Positions 16,976 to 36,357 are shown, numbered from the stretch's first letter. The stretch is 64,000 nucleotides of DNA from Cololabis saira (GCF_033807715.1 NC_084599.1:13393125-13457124); one strand, 5' to 3'. The notes: a model not told the origin generated them from the sequence alone. A program made the numbers and translations.

Positions 16976-17689
16976 GTAGGTGAGCGCTTCCCGTCAGCCT
17001 TTGTCTTTTTACATGTGTTTGTTTTAAAGAGACGAGCAGGGCTTTTCTGCAGCCACTGACAGCTAGCACTGTTTACACTGGGCTGGGCTATTTCCTGCAC
17101 AATTATACTACATTGCCAATGTTTCTCGATGAAAAAGTGGTAATGGAGGATATTTTAGCAGTGTTAATGTTTGATGCATGCAACTTTGCAGAAAAAAAAC
17201 TGATAATACAACTAAGATGGCCAGTTTTAGAGTATCATGAATGTGTTATGAGACATTGTGTTCCAGACAATAGACCGGACCACAGACCTGTCTGCAGCGG
17301 GCTGTTATGGCAGCTACATAAATACACATTTACTGGTGTGTCTGCACTTAACATTTGAATATTTGTAATAATTTATTCCAAATTTCCCTTAAATTCACGT
17401 GGGTTTGTCTTAAATCTGGTCAAACTCTTGATGGGTGTAATACCAGTGTTTACATGCGGGCTGTGTTGATAAACAAGATCTCACACTGATTTTAAGGTTT
17501 AGCTTTGTCTTCGTTTGTTATAACCTCTTTGTTTATCTGGGTCGGGGATTTTTCCTCTAAACCTTGTTCCCTTGCCATCAGTAGGTATTTTGCTGGTTAT
17601 CTGACCTGAATCTTGTAGGAAATAAAAGTTATTCCATGTTTCACTAAATATCTAAACGTTCTCTCTTTTTTTTTTTCTTTTTTAATTTC

Positions 17690-18120
17690 ACCTTTATTTA
17701 ACCAGATAAAAGACCTATTGAGATCAAGACCTCTTTCACAAGGGTGACCTGGCCAAGGAAGGCAGCAGCACACGTCCACAAATAACAGCAATCACAAAAT
17801 AAACATTAAAATGAGAGTACAAACTGTTTTAGCAAATAAAGTGCAGTAGTGGTGACTTCAGTAACATGTAGAGAACCACAACTTCAGTAATAATTTAAAA
17901 AAACACGGGCACATGTAGTTTAAAAACACAGGCACTACTGAAAGGATTCTGGTTGTCTGTCTTTTAGAAAAGAGCGAAAGGCTTCAAGTAAAATAAATTC
18001 AGGCATTTTCAGTTCAAATTGGAAGATATTCCAAGCAGAGGGTGCAGAGAAACTAAAAGCTTTTTTCCCCAAGTTAGTCCGAACACGAGGAACAGCCAGG
18101 TGCAAAATGTGTATTGTTGT
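17690..18120. mobile_element. LINE-like or other dispersed repeat in marchf2 intron 1
   Basis: The wording 'cacctttatttaaccagataaaagacctattgagat' to 'gaacacgaggaacagcc' is familiar from multicopy fish repeats, probably the 3' region of a LINE read in reverse. Limits and class are uncertain. The rest of intron 1 (16976-17689 and 18121-19906) shows nothing I can name. Confidence 0.45.
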
Positions 18121-20027
18121 TATTTAAATTGAACTATTGCCTTATTGACGGAGGAAGTCTAACATTATTGGAAGTCCTTTGTCACCAGATTATAACAGGT
18201 TCACAGTGAGGTTTTTAAAATTATTACCGTACACAGACATGTTCTCCACTAAGTTTAGTGTTTAATCTCTTGGTCAACAACATTCATGTTTAGTACAAAG
18301 GATTATACAGATTGGGGTGTAATGCTGTGGTTTACCAGACCTCATGTTGACAATAACAAACGAATATTGGTGTTAACCTGTGACCCACGGATCACCATAA
18401 GCAACTTATTGTGATTTTGTTTTTCTTTTATAAATAAAATTGTCAGCTAGCCTCCTCAGAAAGTACCAATCCTAATACACTGATATCAGGAGGACCACTT
18501 TCTGACATTTTCTCACAGTATCAGTTAAAATGCATGTCTCTTTCAGGGATATTAATTTGTAATAAATCTTACTATACAAAATGGAACAAATTTCCACCCA
18601 ATAAGATAAATTGTCCCCTGGCTGTAAAACAGTCAGCTGTTTGCATGTTATCTGAAGTGGGGGTTATCTGGGGGGAGAGGGCTGTTTATCAGGCTGCTGC
18701 ACATCTCCTTCACTGCTGCTGACATCACTGGCTTTTATGATGCCGTCACAGCTGCTTCAGGCCAACTAACCTTCAAAAACACTGTCTTTAAAGTGGTATG
18801 ATGTGTTTCTAAATAAATTAATTTAGTCTCACAAGGGAGGAAATGACATACACAAACAGTCTAAGGGCATTTGTAAACGTGGGAGAACTGCAAGTCAAAT
18901 GGCACACACTGCCCAGTTTTGTTAACAATATGATACATTTAGTTTTTTTTACTGAAACTAATCAGATCAAAACAAAATTGTATCTGATTTCATCACTAAA
19001 CTTAAACATTCGCATCAGCTTGTTTCCACTTAAACATACACACACGTTTCTGCACACGCATGGTCACTTTAGGACATACTCGTCTCGACCATTCATTGGT
19101 GATATTGCCCTGTAAGTGCAATCTAATACTTACATATTTATACATAATTAAAATGTTCTTATTTCCCTTTTAAACATGGTTCAAATACGTGACATGTTCG
19201 ATAACTTTTCTTCTCATATGTGCATTGTACCGGTCCTGAAAAAATCCTTGGTTTATTGGCAAAAAAAGAGCACTGACACGCATTTCTGTGAACTGGAGTT
19301 CAGACTTCTTTTTTTTAACAGACTTTTTCTCTGTTGCTGTGAGAGCTCAGTTTCCACTTGTGAAGCCCCTTTTTATCATCTGTCCTCTCTTTCACGATGT
19401 AATGTGCTCAGACAACCAAAAAAATGGAAAGAGAAAATATAAAAATAAACAGTTGGTGAAATTGGAAATGAAAGAAGACACAAAAATCAAATAGGGAAAG
19501 GAAATGTAAATAAATGAAGTCACAGAATAGATTTGTTTTATTTTATAAAATGATAAATGGCCACATTTGTTTTGTTGCGCTTAAGAGTGTAGGCCCTCCA
19601 CATTATGTAAGTCACTGAGCTGATGCAACATGTTTGTCTTGAAAATGTTGATGCAATTCATGTGTTACCCCAGACTCGAAATCACAAATATACGGTTATA
19701 ATTTGTAAGAAATATAACATAAAGCCAAGGTTTGGAAAGCAGCTGAGAAAGAGAAGGTTTTATTGGACATCTTTTAAGGTCCCCAAATAACTCCCAGGTT
19801 TGAGAAGTCTGAACAGGTTAAAATGGTCTTCTCCTTCAAACGTTCACTCCGTTTCAGTATCTTCATGACAGTATTTTCTTCCTTTCTTTTCTGTGTTTAA
19901 TTATAGGAGTATATCCCATCAGTGGAAAGCAGGAGGACTTTGCTCTTGTTGGATCTCCAGTCATCCATCACCTTTTCCTCTTGTATGCCAACTCCATCTG
20001 TAAGGCCAGTTTCCTGACAGTGTAACC

Positions 20028-21668
20028 ATGACGACTGGCGGGTGTTGCCACCTGCCCGGCTCTCTGTGTGACTGTGCCAGCAGCCCCGGGCTGTGGAAGA
20101 GTGTGGAGGAAGCGGGTGGTGATGGGTGCCAGGCGCTCTACGTCACCCAGGTCACAGCCATAGATGGACGGCTGCTGTCTTCTGTGCTCAAACCCATGAG
20201 TGTACAAAGGTAAAAAACAAAAAACTGCAGTACATTATGTATAATAAAGCATAATTATTCTCATGTTCATCCTGGATGTTTAAATGTGTTTATGTACTTT
20301 ACCAGGATGTTCAATTTAATAGAGTAATCATGTAAAAGGAAGAAAAGAGACATTTTAATAATTTTTTTTATCCTTATTCAACGATATTGTTTTTATATGT
20401 TGTGATAGTGATGGTCCCATCTGTCGTATTTGCCATGAGGGAGGCAACGGCGAGGATCTCCTGTCCCCTTGTGACTGCACGGGCACGCTGGGCACCGTGC
20501 ACAAGAGCTGCTTGGAGAGGTGGCTGTCGTCCTCCAACACCAGCTACTGCGAGCTCTGCCACACAGAGTTCAGCATAGAGCGCCGGCCCAGGCCCCTCAC
20601 AGAGGTAACAAGGGGCCAGCATATATGAATCAGAGTTATCGTTCACAAAAACGAACGAAATAACGAAAACTATAATTGAAAAAACAATTTCGTTAACTGA
20701 ACTAAATAAAAACGAAAATTAAAAGACAAAAACTATAACTAACTGAAACTGTATTGCGTGTTTAGAAAACTAACTAAAACGAACTGAAATTATAGATATA
20801 ATTGCCTCCGTTTTCGTCCCTGTCAATATCAGCCTCTTGGTATGATCAATTTATTCCGCTCTGGCCGTTTGTCTCCAACTGGCAGCTACGGCACCTTAAC
20901 GCCTCACGGTCCGTGACGTCAAAACTAAAACTAAAACTAAGCATGTTTTTAAATATAAAAACTAGCAAACCCACACTAAAAACGAATCAAAACTAACTGA
21001 ATTGAAGGAGAAATAGTCCAAACGAAATAAAACTAAACTAAAATGAAAAATTCAAAACTATTATAACCCTGATATGAATGTGTGAAGATATTTAATTATT
21101 TTTTTTAAATGCCCCTTTACTTGGTTTCTTAAAAAGATGATTTGTATTTTTCCAGTGTCTTGGTGGGTCACTCCTCTGGTTTTCTGTTCCCTACCTCTCT
21201 CTCTGCAGTGGCTGCAGGACCCTGGTCCTCGTAATGAGAAAAGGACGCTGTTCTGTGACATGGTGTGTTTTCTGTTCATCACGCCTCTGGCAGCCATCTC
21301 CGGCTGGCTGTGCCTGCGGGGCGCCCAGGATCATCTTCAGCTGGGGAGCTGGCTGCAGGCCGTGGGCCTCATAGCTCTTACTATCGCCCTCTTCACCATC
21401 TACGTCCTCTGGACTCTGGTAAGAATGAGTTGTTACGAAGCAAAATGGCGCGGACTCCTCAGCTGAGATGTTCACGTTGTCCTCCTCTCTCACCTGCTTC
21501 TGCCCACAGGTATCGTTCCGATATCACTGTCAGCTCTACTCTGAGTGGAGAAGAACCAATCAGAAAGTACGTCTTCTCATTCCTGAAAACAAGGAGTCTA
21601 ATTCTTCCCAGCATTCCCTGCTCTCTAACAAACTAGTGAAGAAGTCAGCCAGTGAGAGTATAGTCTGA
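20028..21668 (+). CDS. marchf2: MARCHF2, membrane-associated RING-CH E3 ubiquitin ligase
   Basis: Coding exons 20028-20209, 20409-20604, 21209-21418 and 21510-21668 give 248 codons (human: 246). The exon with the start codon begins at 19907. The N-terminus [16 protein letters not shown] is nearly the human one. Residues about 64-110 form the RING-CH zinc finger: [26 protein letters not shown]. Two membrane segments follow (around [18 protein letters not shown] and [18 protein letters not shown]). The tail ends SESIV, a class I PDZ-binding form (S/T-x-hydrophobic) also seen in the human ending ETPV. MARCHF2 sits in endosomal and plasma membranes, ubiquitinates transmembrane cargo and affects its sorting; it also interacts with syntaxin-6 and PDZ proteins. 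It lies downstream of rab11b in the same orientation, as I recall for human. Intron 2 holds a hAT-type MITE. Expression may be affected by the first-exon uORF. Confidence 0.96.
20631..21071. mobile_element. hAT-type MITE in marchf2 intron with perfect 8-bp target duplication
   Basis: It starts cagagttatcg and ends cgat-like 'ttataaccctg', imperfect inverted ends. The flanking 8-mer atatgaat occurs exactly at 20623-20630 and 21072-21079. The interior is rich in aaaacgaa/aactaaa words and non-coding. Confidence 0.85.
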
Positions 21669-23060
21669 GACCAGATCAAGAGAATAAATGAGAACTTATT
21701 CTTGAAACATTGGACCGGCAGGTTAGACTTCAGAAGCACTTGGTCCTTTCCTTTTTTTTGTTTGTTTGTTTTCTTTGCATATTATTCCTCATTGCCTCTT
21801 TAGAAATGCTTCTGGGTGCAGAACAAGCACATGTAAATGGAGTCTGCCTGCGCACTTGTCGGGTGTCGACCAAGCTGATGCAAAGGCCCTCAAGAACGGA
21901 TGATACTGTCTCATCAGCATGGACACAATTGGCCAACCGTGACAGCAGAATAAGAGATGGACGAGGTCACCAGTTGAGAGGACTTCACACGTTTAACAGT
22001 CATGATTTGTGTCATGATTTGTTGCATATTTCAGTGACAGTAACCGCTGCATGCATGCAGCATACGTGCACTTACCGACTAAACCACATGACCACATACT
22101 GCTGTGTGACGGACAAAAGGAGGGGGGGGTCGACAATTGATTTTCATTTCACAAATCAATATTGACACATGCAGTCTGGGAACTGGACCTTCAGATTTTC
22201 TTTCTCCAGCGGGTTTTATACCTGGTAGCTGCATAACTTGAGTGGAAGCAGAGATTTCTGGTTAAGAAAAAAAGCACTGTGGACATGAATGTCATTGCAG
22301 CGCACAAAAAACCCAACCTCTACCAGCATGCACAGTTATGCATGCAGGCAGCACTGTTAACCACTCTTGAGGGATATTTTTACTGTATTTTTTTAACTCA
22401 CGAATGAATGACTGGATTTTTGTATTCCTGCTGAGGCAGACTAGAGCAGGGTCCTCGGTGAAGCTCTTGTGTCATCTGCCTTTAACAAGCGTTTATATAG
22501 ATAAACTAAAAAAAACTTCCAAATGGCTTTTTCAAGAAACATTTCCACCAGTGTTTTGTAGGTGGCTGCCACTGTGTACTAAAGTATAATTCTTATTGCC
22601 TGTAAAAATGCTTAATTGTTGGCTTTTGATTGTTAATTTGCACATTGTTGTATTTGTCTATTTTTTTGTTTGTTTTTGTATCTTTATTTTTCACAGCTAC
22701 AGCAATCAGTGAGTCACAGACGTCCTGCAGTCTTTTATCACGCTCCTTTAAAAGCACGTCTCTCTCTGTGCTGAAGACGTCTCGGAGTAAAAACGCTTCC
22801 CTTTCTTCAGTACAGTCTGGTGCAGCTGCTGAACAAGCTGATCTCCTGACACAAAAACACAAACAATTTAATGTGCCTGGTATCCAGATTTAAAAAGTGG
22901 TCCAAGTTTGAACATTTTGTCACTTAACTCAGTTTGGGTTACGAGGAAATGGTTCATTTCCTTTCAGGGACACGGTGGTCTGTCTGTCTGCAGGAAGGCG
23001 ATCATGAAGGCTACTGAAACATTTTGTTGTTGTACTGAAAATAAATTCAGTGTTTAAAAA
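21669..23060 (+). other. marchf2 3' UTR (inferred)
   Basis: No coding signal. AATAAA at 23040-23045 is the best candidate polyadenylation signal, giving a 3' UTR of about 1.4 kb. A T run follows at about 23079-23091. Confidence 0.5.
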
Positions 23061-23439
23061 GGAAAAAACAAACCACTTTTTTTTTTTTTTTAAACATTTC
23101 TAAATCTCCATTTCAAGATAACTGCAGGTGGCAAATGAAGAGCCCTGTTTGATTGTTCACACCAGCCTGAGTTATTTGCAGGTCTGTATTTCAGGTTCAG
23201 TTTGTTGCCATGCAAACATGAATAAAATTGATTCATTACCGAGTCCAGTTGTGTACAGAATAAGTGACAATTTGCAATGTAATAGCTGTAAGTAAATTAA
23301 TTAAAAAGTCTTATTATAGAAACAATACGCTTAAAAACTGATGGGCACGTTTTAAAACCTTATCAGTTCAGTTGCAGCTTCATAATAAATGACACTCTGC
23401 TTCTGCACCTGTTAACGTGGATTTCCTTCAAGGGTTGAT

Positions 23440-23840
23440 TATTTTTTGAGCAGACAGTGATGGACAACGCTCAAACATGTCAGATCGTTGGAGATGTGGA
23501 GGCCCAGCTATTTGAACAAGGACATCATCTCCACAGATATTCCCTAAATATATAGTGAGAATAACCATCTCCTTAGTATTTCCCTCATAGATGGATGTGA
23601 TTTGCTCCACACATATCCACAAGTTCTTCCACCAGACTACATGCCATGGATCATAATAGATTACGATCTGTTTCTGAAGAACATGGTTAACTCAAGTGGG
23701 TTGATGGTGTTCAGATCTGAACTTAGGTCCAGGAAAAGCAGCCTGATGTGGGAATCCTTCCTCTCCAGGTGGATGAGAGCAGGCTGGACAACAGCTGGGA
23801 CCTTCTGGCTAATCCTACAAACATGCTGATGGAGGTTCAT
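23440..23840 (-). mobile_element. LINE reverse-transcriptase fragment (Rex1/L2/CR1-like), decayed
   Basis: On the minus strand the conceptual peptide ALIHLERKDSHIRLLFLDLS, followed by SDLNTINP, matches the catalytic A-motif region of non-LTR reverse transcriptases (usual form FVDFSSAFNT). Stops and frame breaks surround it, so it is dead. Confidence 0.65.
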
Positions 23841-26064
23841 GTTGATAGTTGGTGTTCTTTATGTGGACAAAAAAAAACAGTCTTTCAGAGCATCTCGTGA
23901 CTATTGGTAAGGAAATTGAAAAACAGAGAAACAAAGGCCACATGAAAATAATCTGTTAAGAGTATCCATTCACAGAAAGAGGTGAGACCTCTGGACTTAA
24001 TATGTCTTTTATTTGAAATAGATATTTATAACAATCAGCCTTGAACAGTAATGTATCCACATAAACCAGTGAGCTCTGGTGCAAGAGGACACAAAAGGCA
24101 GTTGAGCTTTCAAAAATCCCCTTAAGTTACAACATCTGGAGAAAAAAAATGCTGTAATGTTCTACCTCCTTTGAGACTGAGACATTGTTGCTCTGTCCTC
24201 TTGTTTACACCTCTGGTGCACTTTGGTTCATTTGGTTCTGGTGGGATATCCCACGTACTGCCCCAGTTAAATGTTTGTGTTTTCCACTGATCTCAGAACA
24301 AAAGGATTACATCCTGCGACCCGTCCGGGAACCGTAATGGCTTACAGTCAGTTGATCATCCGCATGTTTACTGCTCGTCATAAACAAGGATTTAACCCCA
24401 GGAAGTATTGTGGCCTGTTCAGGCGCAGATGGAAGGCTCTGTAAAACTGAGGTGCAAGAAACAAATGATTAGGTTAAAAATTGTGGCCAATGTTTATGCA
24501 ACACCAGTTGCACAAACCAAATTGCCAAATGTCAACGTTCAGAGACCTGAAAGTTAAAATGATCATCTCCCCAAAGAGCCAAAGTAAAATCTCATGTTTT
24601 ATCAAAACTCTTTTTAATATCTGCAATTCAACCTGAAAGACTCAGTCATTATTTTGTCACCTACATGAATGAATGTGTAGATGCTATTTGTATTGCGTAG
24701 TAATATTTTTGTGATCTTTTTGGAGGGAGGGATTATTAATACCTGTCATTTTGGATTTCTGTTGGAATTCTTTCCATCTTTTTGTACTAAAATGCATATG
24801 ATGTGTTGAGGGGAAAAAAAAGATACCTACACCAACACACTAGTACCTGCAATCAGCCAAGATTTGCTGGCAAAGCCAATAAAGAATTCTTAGTGAAAAA
24901 AAAAAATCTGGATGTTGACGTCTCTGATCATTTACAAATGTAATGTTTCACACGAGGACTTCAAATGATAAAAACAGCAGAGCAGTTAAGCGGCTGTTTA
25001 CAGATCATCCCCGGAAACCTGGGAGGAGTCTGTTGTTTTGGACAACAGCTCCATAAATTCTTTAATCCTGATGAAAAACAGACTACTGATGTCAAATTTT
25101 GCTTGAATATCTGTGGGGAGAACGTGCATCTCCTCATCCTCTCCTCGACATAAGCAGCTTAGTTTGACAACATTCAAACTCTTCCATATGCTGCTGTTGT
25201 GAACAGTCTTGCTGTCTGGGAGTGGAAAATAAAAACACAAAGCAAACAAAACCAAATGTTACCCTCAGATACAGAACCTTATTCATGCTTGTGCCAGAGT
25301 GATGCACGCTTGGTTGTCCTGTTGTATAATCATAACATCTTTATTCTGATACTAGTTCCAAATCGTCTTTCTCCAGAAATGAGAAATGACTATTTTTCAA
25401 TTAATGGGATTTTCTAAAGGATATTTTCACAAACTAGAAAAAAATAAGTGCAACCCCAAAGGTTGTTGGGGTGGGGATAGTTTAAGCTTTTGTTGAGATC
25501 AAAGGTTCGACTGAGGAAGGGCCCTTCCAGGTGTTTTAAAGATCTGGAAGAATGTCTTCCTGGCAGATTTTTTTTTCTTCGCTTTTTAGATTTTCTTCAT
25601 CCGTGTTTCCAAATCACTCACCCAGTCTGTCCTCCAGGCTGTCCGTGGATCTTTTCCTCCTCACGTCCTTCTTCATAGCGGTTAACATTTCCACAAGGCA
25701 GGACTTTTCTTCCCACTGTTGCCTCTCATTTTGACCCCTCACGAGTTTCCATCGCAGTTGTGTTCATTTTGGAGGTTGTTTCAGTTTGCTCATTTAGGAA
25801 ATAAGATGTCATGCTGTGTCTCAAGAGGATACCTCAGACCGTACATGCATACTGGCTAATATTTTTGACATTAACAGTTTTTTTTTTTTTAATCTGTTCG
25901 TCGTTAGAGTAATGTTCTTTTACTTACTGCTATCTTATAAAATTAACTTCTTAAAATTGCATTGTTATAATTTATATGGCATTAAAAAAGGTATAAAGTG
26001 ATCAGATATGTACCAGATGTCCAGAAAAAATAGGTGAATTCAACAAACTGCTTTAGTCAAGAGT
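23841..26064. other. intergenic DNA between marchf2 and the second rab11b
   Basis: I see no gene in this stretch. It is AT-rich with A and T runs and no recognisable element. Open frames of 60-90 codons have no family resemblance. Confidence 0.55.
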
Positions 26065-26649
26065 TTTATTGTAAATTTATATAGTTCCTAAACTGAAAGT
26101 AATACAATGACAACTGAAGCCAAATATTCTTCAATAAATACATAATGAGGATACTTTTGGCAAGATAATTGATGGAAGCAAGAACGCACTATCCAACAGC
26201 ATAATACTGTTTCAAAGGACTAAATGTTTGCAGTTCATTCGCACGGCGCCATCTAGCGGCGACCACTGAAATTTCACAAGCTTCCTGTACATGACAGCGT
26301 TTCAGTAGAGTTCAAACAACTTCACAAGCTTCAATAAGACAGCAGGGACTGCCTCGCTCCTGCATTGCAGGGATCTTTACACCGTCTCCGTGAACAACTC
26401 GACTGACCAAGTGACAAAGGCTTCTGAGATGTTTTTCTCATGGCATGAGAGAAGAGCACAAGTGAATTGAAAAGTACTTATAGAAAAATGAATGGAAGAT
26501 GGGGGGAAGAAAAATGAGAAAAAAAAAAGAGAACAAAGGGATCAAGGAGTTGGCCGTGAGCAGAGCTACAATGAGAAAAAGTGCACAGGTGGTGGTGTGA
26601 TGTGGGGGTGAACATGGGAGAAGAGGATGAGTGTCTTCAGGCTTGAGGG
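26065..26649 (-). other. 3' UTR of the second rab11b gene (inferred)
   Basis: Reading on the minus strand from the stop codon, a polyadenylation signal AATAAA lies at 26070-26065, giving a UTR of about 580 bases. Confidence 0.6.
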
Positions 26650-32142
<5,493 letters not shown>

Positions 32143-32295
32143 CGTGAGGCCTGACCAGCTGCCTGAGGCTGCAGTGATGACAGAAAATAGTTCCCGTGGT
32201 GACTAGGGCGGTGGTGCGCCGCGGTGAGACAATGCGCAGTGACGTCAGAGGGGGCGGTCACGTGACCGGCCGCTGCGCAGCTCCGATAACACAAC
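32143..32295 (-). promoter_or_regulatory. promoter and 5' UTR of rab11b copy B
   Basis: The CpG-rich stretch holds a full CRE palindrome TGACGTCA (32239-32246), a GC box GGGGGCGG just after it, and the 10-base palindrome GTCACGTGAC (32256-32265) containing an E-box. An E-box plus GC box is also present upstream of copy A. LINE-derived DNA starts immediately beyond, near 32310. Confidence 0.55.
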
Positions 32296-32309
32296 AATGT
32301 AATACACTT

Positions 32310-34622
32310 ACATCTGCAAAGATGAAGGAAACTCACTTTAAAATGTTGTATAAAGTGTACCCGGTTGCAGAATTCCTTAAAAAAAGATTCAAGTTCGAAG
32401 TTGATCGTCTGTTACTGCTGTTGTTTTGTTACTGTCTCATTTTTGATTGTCTAGTATCACTTTTTTTACTTTTAGTGTCCTGTCGTATGTCACTGTACGT
32501 CAAACTAATTCTGTGGTGTGTCACTGCTTTATGTCTTTATTCCTTTTTCTTTTGTGTCACTGTTGTTGTATGTGCTTTTATTGTATATATCTTAATGTTA
32601 CTCCCCCTCTCCCTTCCCCTTAGGAGGTTTTCACCTCCTACCAGGCCATTGCCTTAAATAAGAATGTATTCTTAGCAATTCTTGCCTGGTAAAATAAAGG
32701 TTTACTACTACTACTACTACTACTGATCAATGTGCTTTCTGTAATGTAGCAGATGAAACTTTAGAACATATGTTTTTCCTGTGTCCTGTGTCCAGAAACT
32801 TCTGGTTAGAATTAATTAGAATTTTGGAATAATAGAGTAATCATAGTAAATAGAAAATCAATATTTAAGAGAGACTGGTATGAGAAAGGCATTTTGTTTG
32901 TAAAGGATATGATGGATTCTGATGGAGGTCTTTTGGACTACAGGGCTTGGTTAGAAAAATATAAAATAAATTGTACTCAGAGGGAATATAATAAGATTTG
33001 TAAAGCCATTCCCGTCCCACTCCTTCAATTAATCAAAAATACTTTGTTATATTCAAGTGTTAAATCGATACTACCAAAATTGGCGATTAACGAGTGTAAC
33101 TTGAATAAGTACATACATACATACAATACATAAGTCTGTAACAAAGTAACAAAGTGATTAATGCTGCCTGGAAATCAATAGTATTTTATGGTTATAACCG
33201 AGGATTTAAACCTCAAGAGAATGAGAAAATAACTGTGTCTATGTTGATTAAAGCTCATTCTAAATATATTAGATGGCCCATTTCCCCAAAGATTAAGGAA
33301 ACTCACTTTAAAATGTTGGATAAAGTGTACCCGGTTGCAGAATTCCTTAAAAAATGATTCAAGTTCGAAGTTGATCAATGTGCTTTCTGTAATGTAGCAG
33401 ATGAAACTTTAGAACATATGTTTTTCCTGTTTCCTGTGTCCAGAAAACATCTGGTTAGAATTAATTAGAATTTTGGAATAATAGAGTAATCAAAGTAAAT
33501 AGAAAATCAATATTTAAGAGAGACTGGTATGAGAAAGGCATTTTGTTTGTAAAGGATATGATGGATTCTGATGGAGGTCTTTTGGACTACAGGGCTTGGT
33601 TAGAAAAATATAAAATAAATTGTACTCTAGAGGGAATATAATAAGATTTGTAAAGCAATTCCCGTCCCACTCCTTCAATTAATCAAAAATACTTTGTTAT
33701 ATTCAAGTGTTAAATCGATACTACCAAAATTGGCGATTAACGAGTGTAACTTGATAATATGATATGATAATAAGTGTAATAACAAAGTGATTAATGCTGC
33801 CTGGAAATCAATAGTATTTTATGGTTATAACCGAGGATTTAAACCTCAAGAGAATGAGAAAATAACTGTGTCTATGTTGATTAAAGCTCATTCTAAATGT
33901 ATTAGATTGCCCATTACCCCAAAGATTAAGGAAACTCACTTTAGAATATTGTATAAAGTGTACCCGGTTGCAGAATTCCTTAAAAAAAGATTCAAGTTCA
34001 AAGTTGATCAATGTGCTTTCTGTAATGTAGCAGATGAAACTTTAGAACATATGTTTTTCCTGTGTCCAGAAACTTCTGGTTAGAATTAAGAAACTGGTTA
34101 CTACTTAGAATAGAGGACATACCAGTCTTTGATATCTCTCATATTTTTTTCTATATAGTTAACTTGAAGTGGAATGTATCTGACATAATAAATATAGTTA
34201 TTCTCATGGGCAAATATCATATTCATTGTAGTAAGTGGAGGAATAGCAAACCTTCCTTTGATTGGTTTTTAAATGATTTTAAATTATTCTTCTTATCCCT
34301 AAGGAAAATAGACTCCAACAAAATGGCTAAAAAGATTTGTGACTATATATCTTGTTTTCTGCTTTTTTGCTGCATGCCTCAGTCCTTGCTCCTCTTTTTG
34401 GCAGTTTTGTTTGCCTGATTTTAAATACTGTGATACTTTTATAGTTTGCACTATAAAACCCCTGTTTGTCTTGTATTTCAATATATAGTTAATTGTTTTT
34501 CTATATAGCTCTATATTTGACAGCATCTCATTATGTCTACTAAGTATACTATCATCCTTACGAGAAGATGTTTAATTACTGTTCTATGTTGTTTTATTGT
34601 GTTCAATAAAGAAGAAAAAAAA
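32310..34622 (+). mobile_element. shuffled array of L1/Tx1-like LINE 3' fragments
   Basis: The same ORF2-end segment appears repeatedly. The bases encoding QCAFCNVADETLEHMFFLCP begin near 32727, 33376 and 34006, so spacing is about 650 and 630 bases. A block encoding INAAWKSIVFYGYNRGFKPQ appears near 33154 and 33787. The third copy continues into the true 3' end of ORF2 and finishes in an A-rich tail at about 34610-34622. Stops and indels break every copy. Local tandem duplication after insertion fits better than three independent insertions. Confidence 0.75.
32407..32723 (+). mobile_element. non-LTR retroposon nested in the LINE array
   Basis: The LINE sequence breaks after tgatc (32402-32406) and resumes with tgatc at 32724-32728, a 5-bp target duplication. 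The insert ends with ctggtaaaataaaggtttac and an (ACT)n tail, the 3' end of a LINE-type element. No complete coding sequence. Confidence 0.75.
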
Positions 34623-34639
34623 ATCTCACTTAAATCTCA

Positions 34640-36340
34640 TTTAAGGCGGCACATTCTGGAAAAGCTAGGATTTTGAGAAATGCAGCTTTTGTCCATAGGA
34701 AATGCATTTTCCGCTTGCACGTTTATTTGATAACTTTAATCAATTTCAGAATACTTTCACCCAGCCAACATTTGTAATGTGGGGCTATCTGAGATATTAT
34801 TGGGCTGGAAAATGTGGCTCCATATGGCATGGTCCATGGTCTATGTACTGGACTTTGTGTATTGTCCTTTTTGGTTGGCTTATATGGTTGGATGGGACTC
34901 AAGTGAGATAAGACACCAATTTTGGGCTCATGCCATTCTGCACTCGTTAACCTGTGTATAACCATTGTCAGCAATTTAATATAAGTAACAATTTAGACTT
35001 CGGACTATACAACATGTCAGAAGTCAGAGAAATATGCAGAGGTTTCACTTCATTAACTAGCACAACACAACACTCAAATTGAAATAATTATTGAGAGGTG
35101 AAACAGCCTCCAGACCCAAACGCTTCCTGGATGTTCTGAAGGGTTTCTGGTTCACACTGGGCCAGTTGGAGTCAGGGGTGACTCAGGTGTTAGTGACACA
35201 CTCTTCTTTGATGGGAATTTGGGTATTTATTCTATAAATGAATGAATACGGCTTTAAACATCTGGCTTGTTAAATTTTATTGTATATCTATTTAATTACA
35301 AATTAATAATTATTTACGTCATCATGTACAATCATCACACTGCCTAGAACTACGTACTCAAAAATACTTAAAAAAAAATACAAATTCTGCTCTTACTTAG
35401 AATTTGTTTGGTGTTGTCTCTCTTTCTGTCTTATGTTTTGTCTGTATTGACCTACACTTTTATGTGATGTTATGTTATGTTTTGCATTGCATACTGTCTT
35501 GTGTTGTATAGATGTGTCGCATTACTGTAAATAAAGAAGTACAAGTCAAGATGCTAAAGCATTAAGTGTGTCTAAACTTTTGACAGGTACTGTAAATATG
35601 ATAAGGAAAGTACCCTGACAACACTGAAAAAACTATTAAACATATTATATTGATGAAATATTATGATACATGCTTTGACATAACTGATATTTTTCAGCTT
35701 TAATTCATATAGTGGAAGGCAGTTTTTATATTTTCAGCTGGAAAATGAACATTTTTATTATAAATTAATCTTGCACTTATGTTTTCAATTAAATGTTCAG
35801 AATTAAGAAAACAGCTTCAGTGCTCAAATTTCAATAGAATTATGTAACTCATAAATCATGACAGTTGCAGTAAGTGTCTCAATCAATTTTCGGTTTCTCA
35901 AAAAAGAATTTTAATTATATAACAAGTTATTACACAATATTTTTTATTTTGCTGGAGAGCAGCCAGACTTTCAGCATGTGATCAATTTGTCAATTATCAC
36001 CTCATAAACTGTCACAGCCCACACATCTCTGAGAGTGGATGATTTACAGGCTTTATCCAGCCATCTTGATAAATCTACAGTCTTCACCACAATATTGAAA
36101 CCACAGCTTTCTATGTCTCGATACTAGACTGTAACTGAGTCACACTAGAGTGCGGGGAATCCTGTTAGTTCTCAAGAGTTGCGCAAGTTTATGACATTTT
36201 CTCCAACTAAATTGAACTCATTATCACAAAGGCTTGTTTTTCTTGTCTTAATTTCCTTATTGACTCCATATCTACTGATGTGTTTGGCATGGTACTTTCC
36301 ATCCTTGAGGATGTCAGAGGCAGTTTCACCTGTGGTTATA
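34640..36340. other. intergenic DNA between the LINE array and stap2
   Basis: AT-rich, no gene seen. Near 35564-35590 is a lone Tc1-like terminal word (gtgtctaaacttttgacagg) related to the palindrome at about 31219. The rest holds nothing I can name. Confidence 0.5.
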
Positions 36341-36357
36341 TTTAAACCCGCCCCTTT

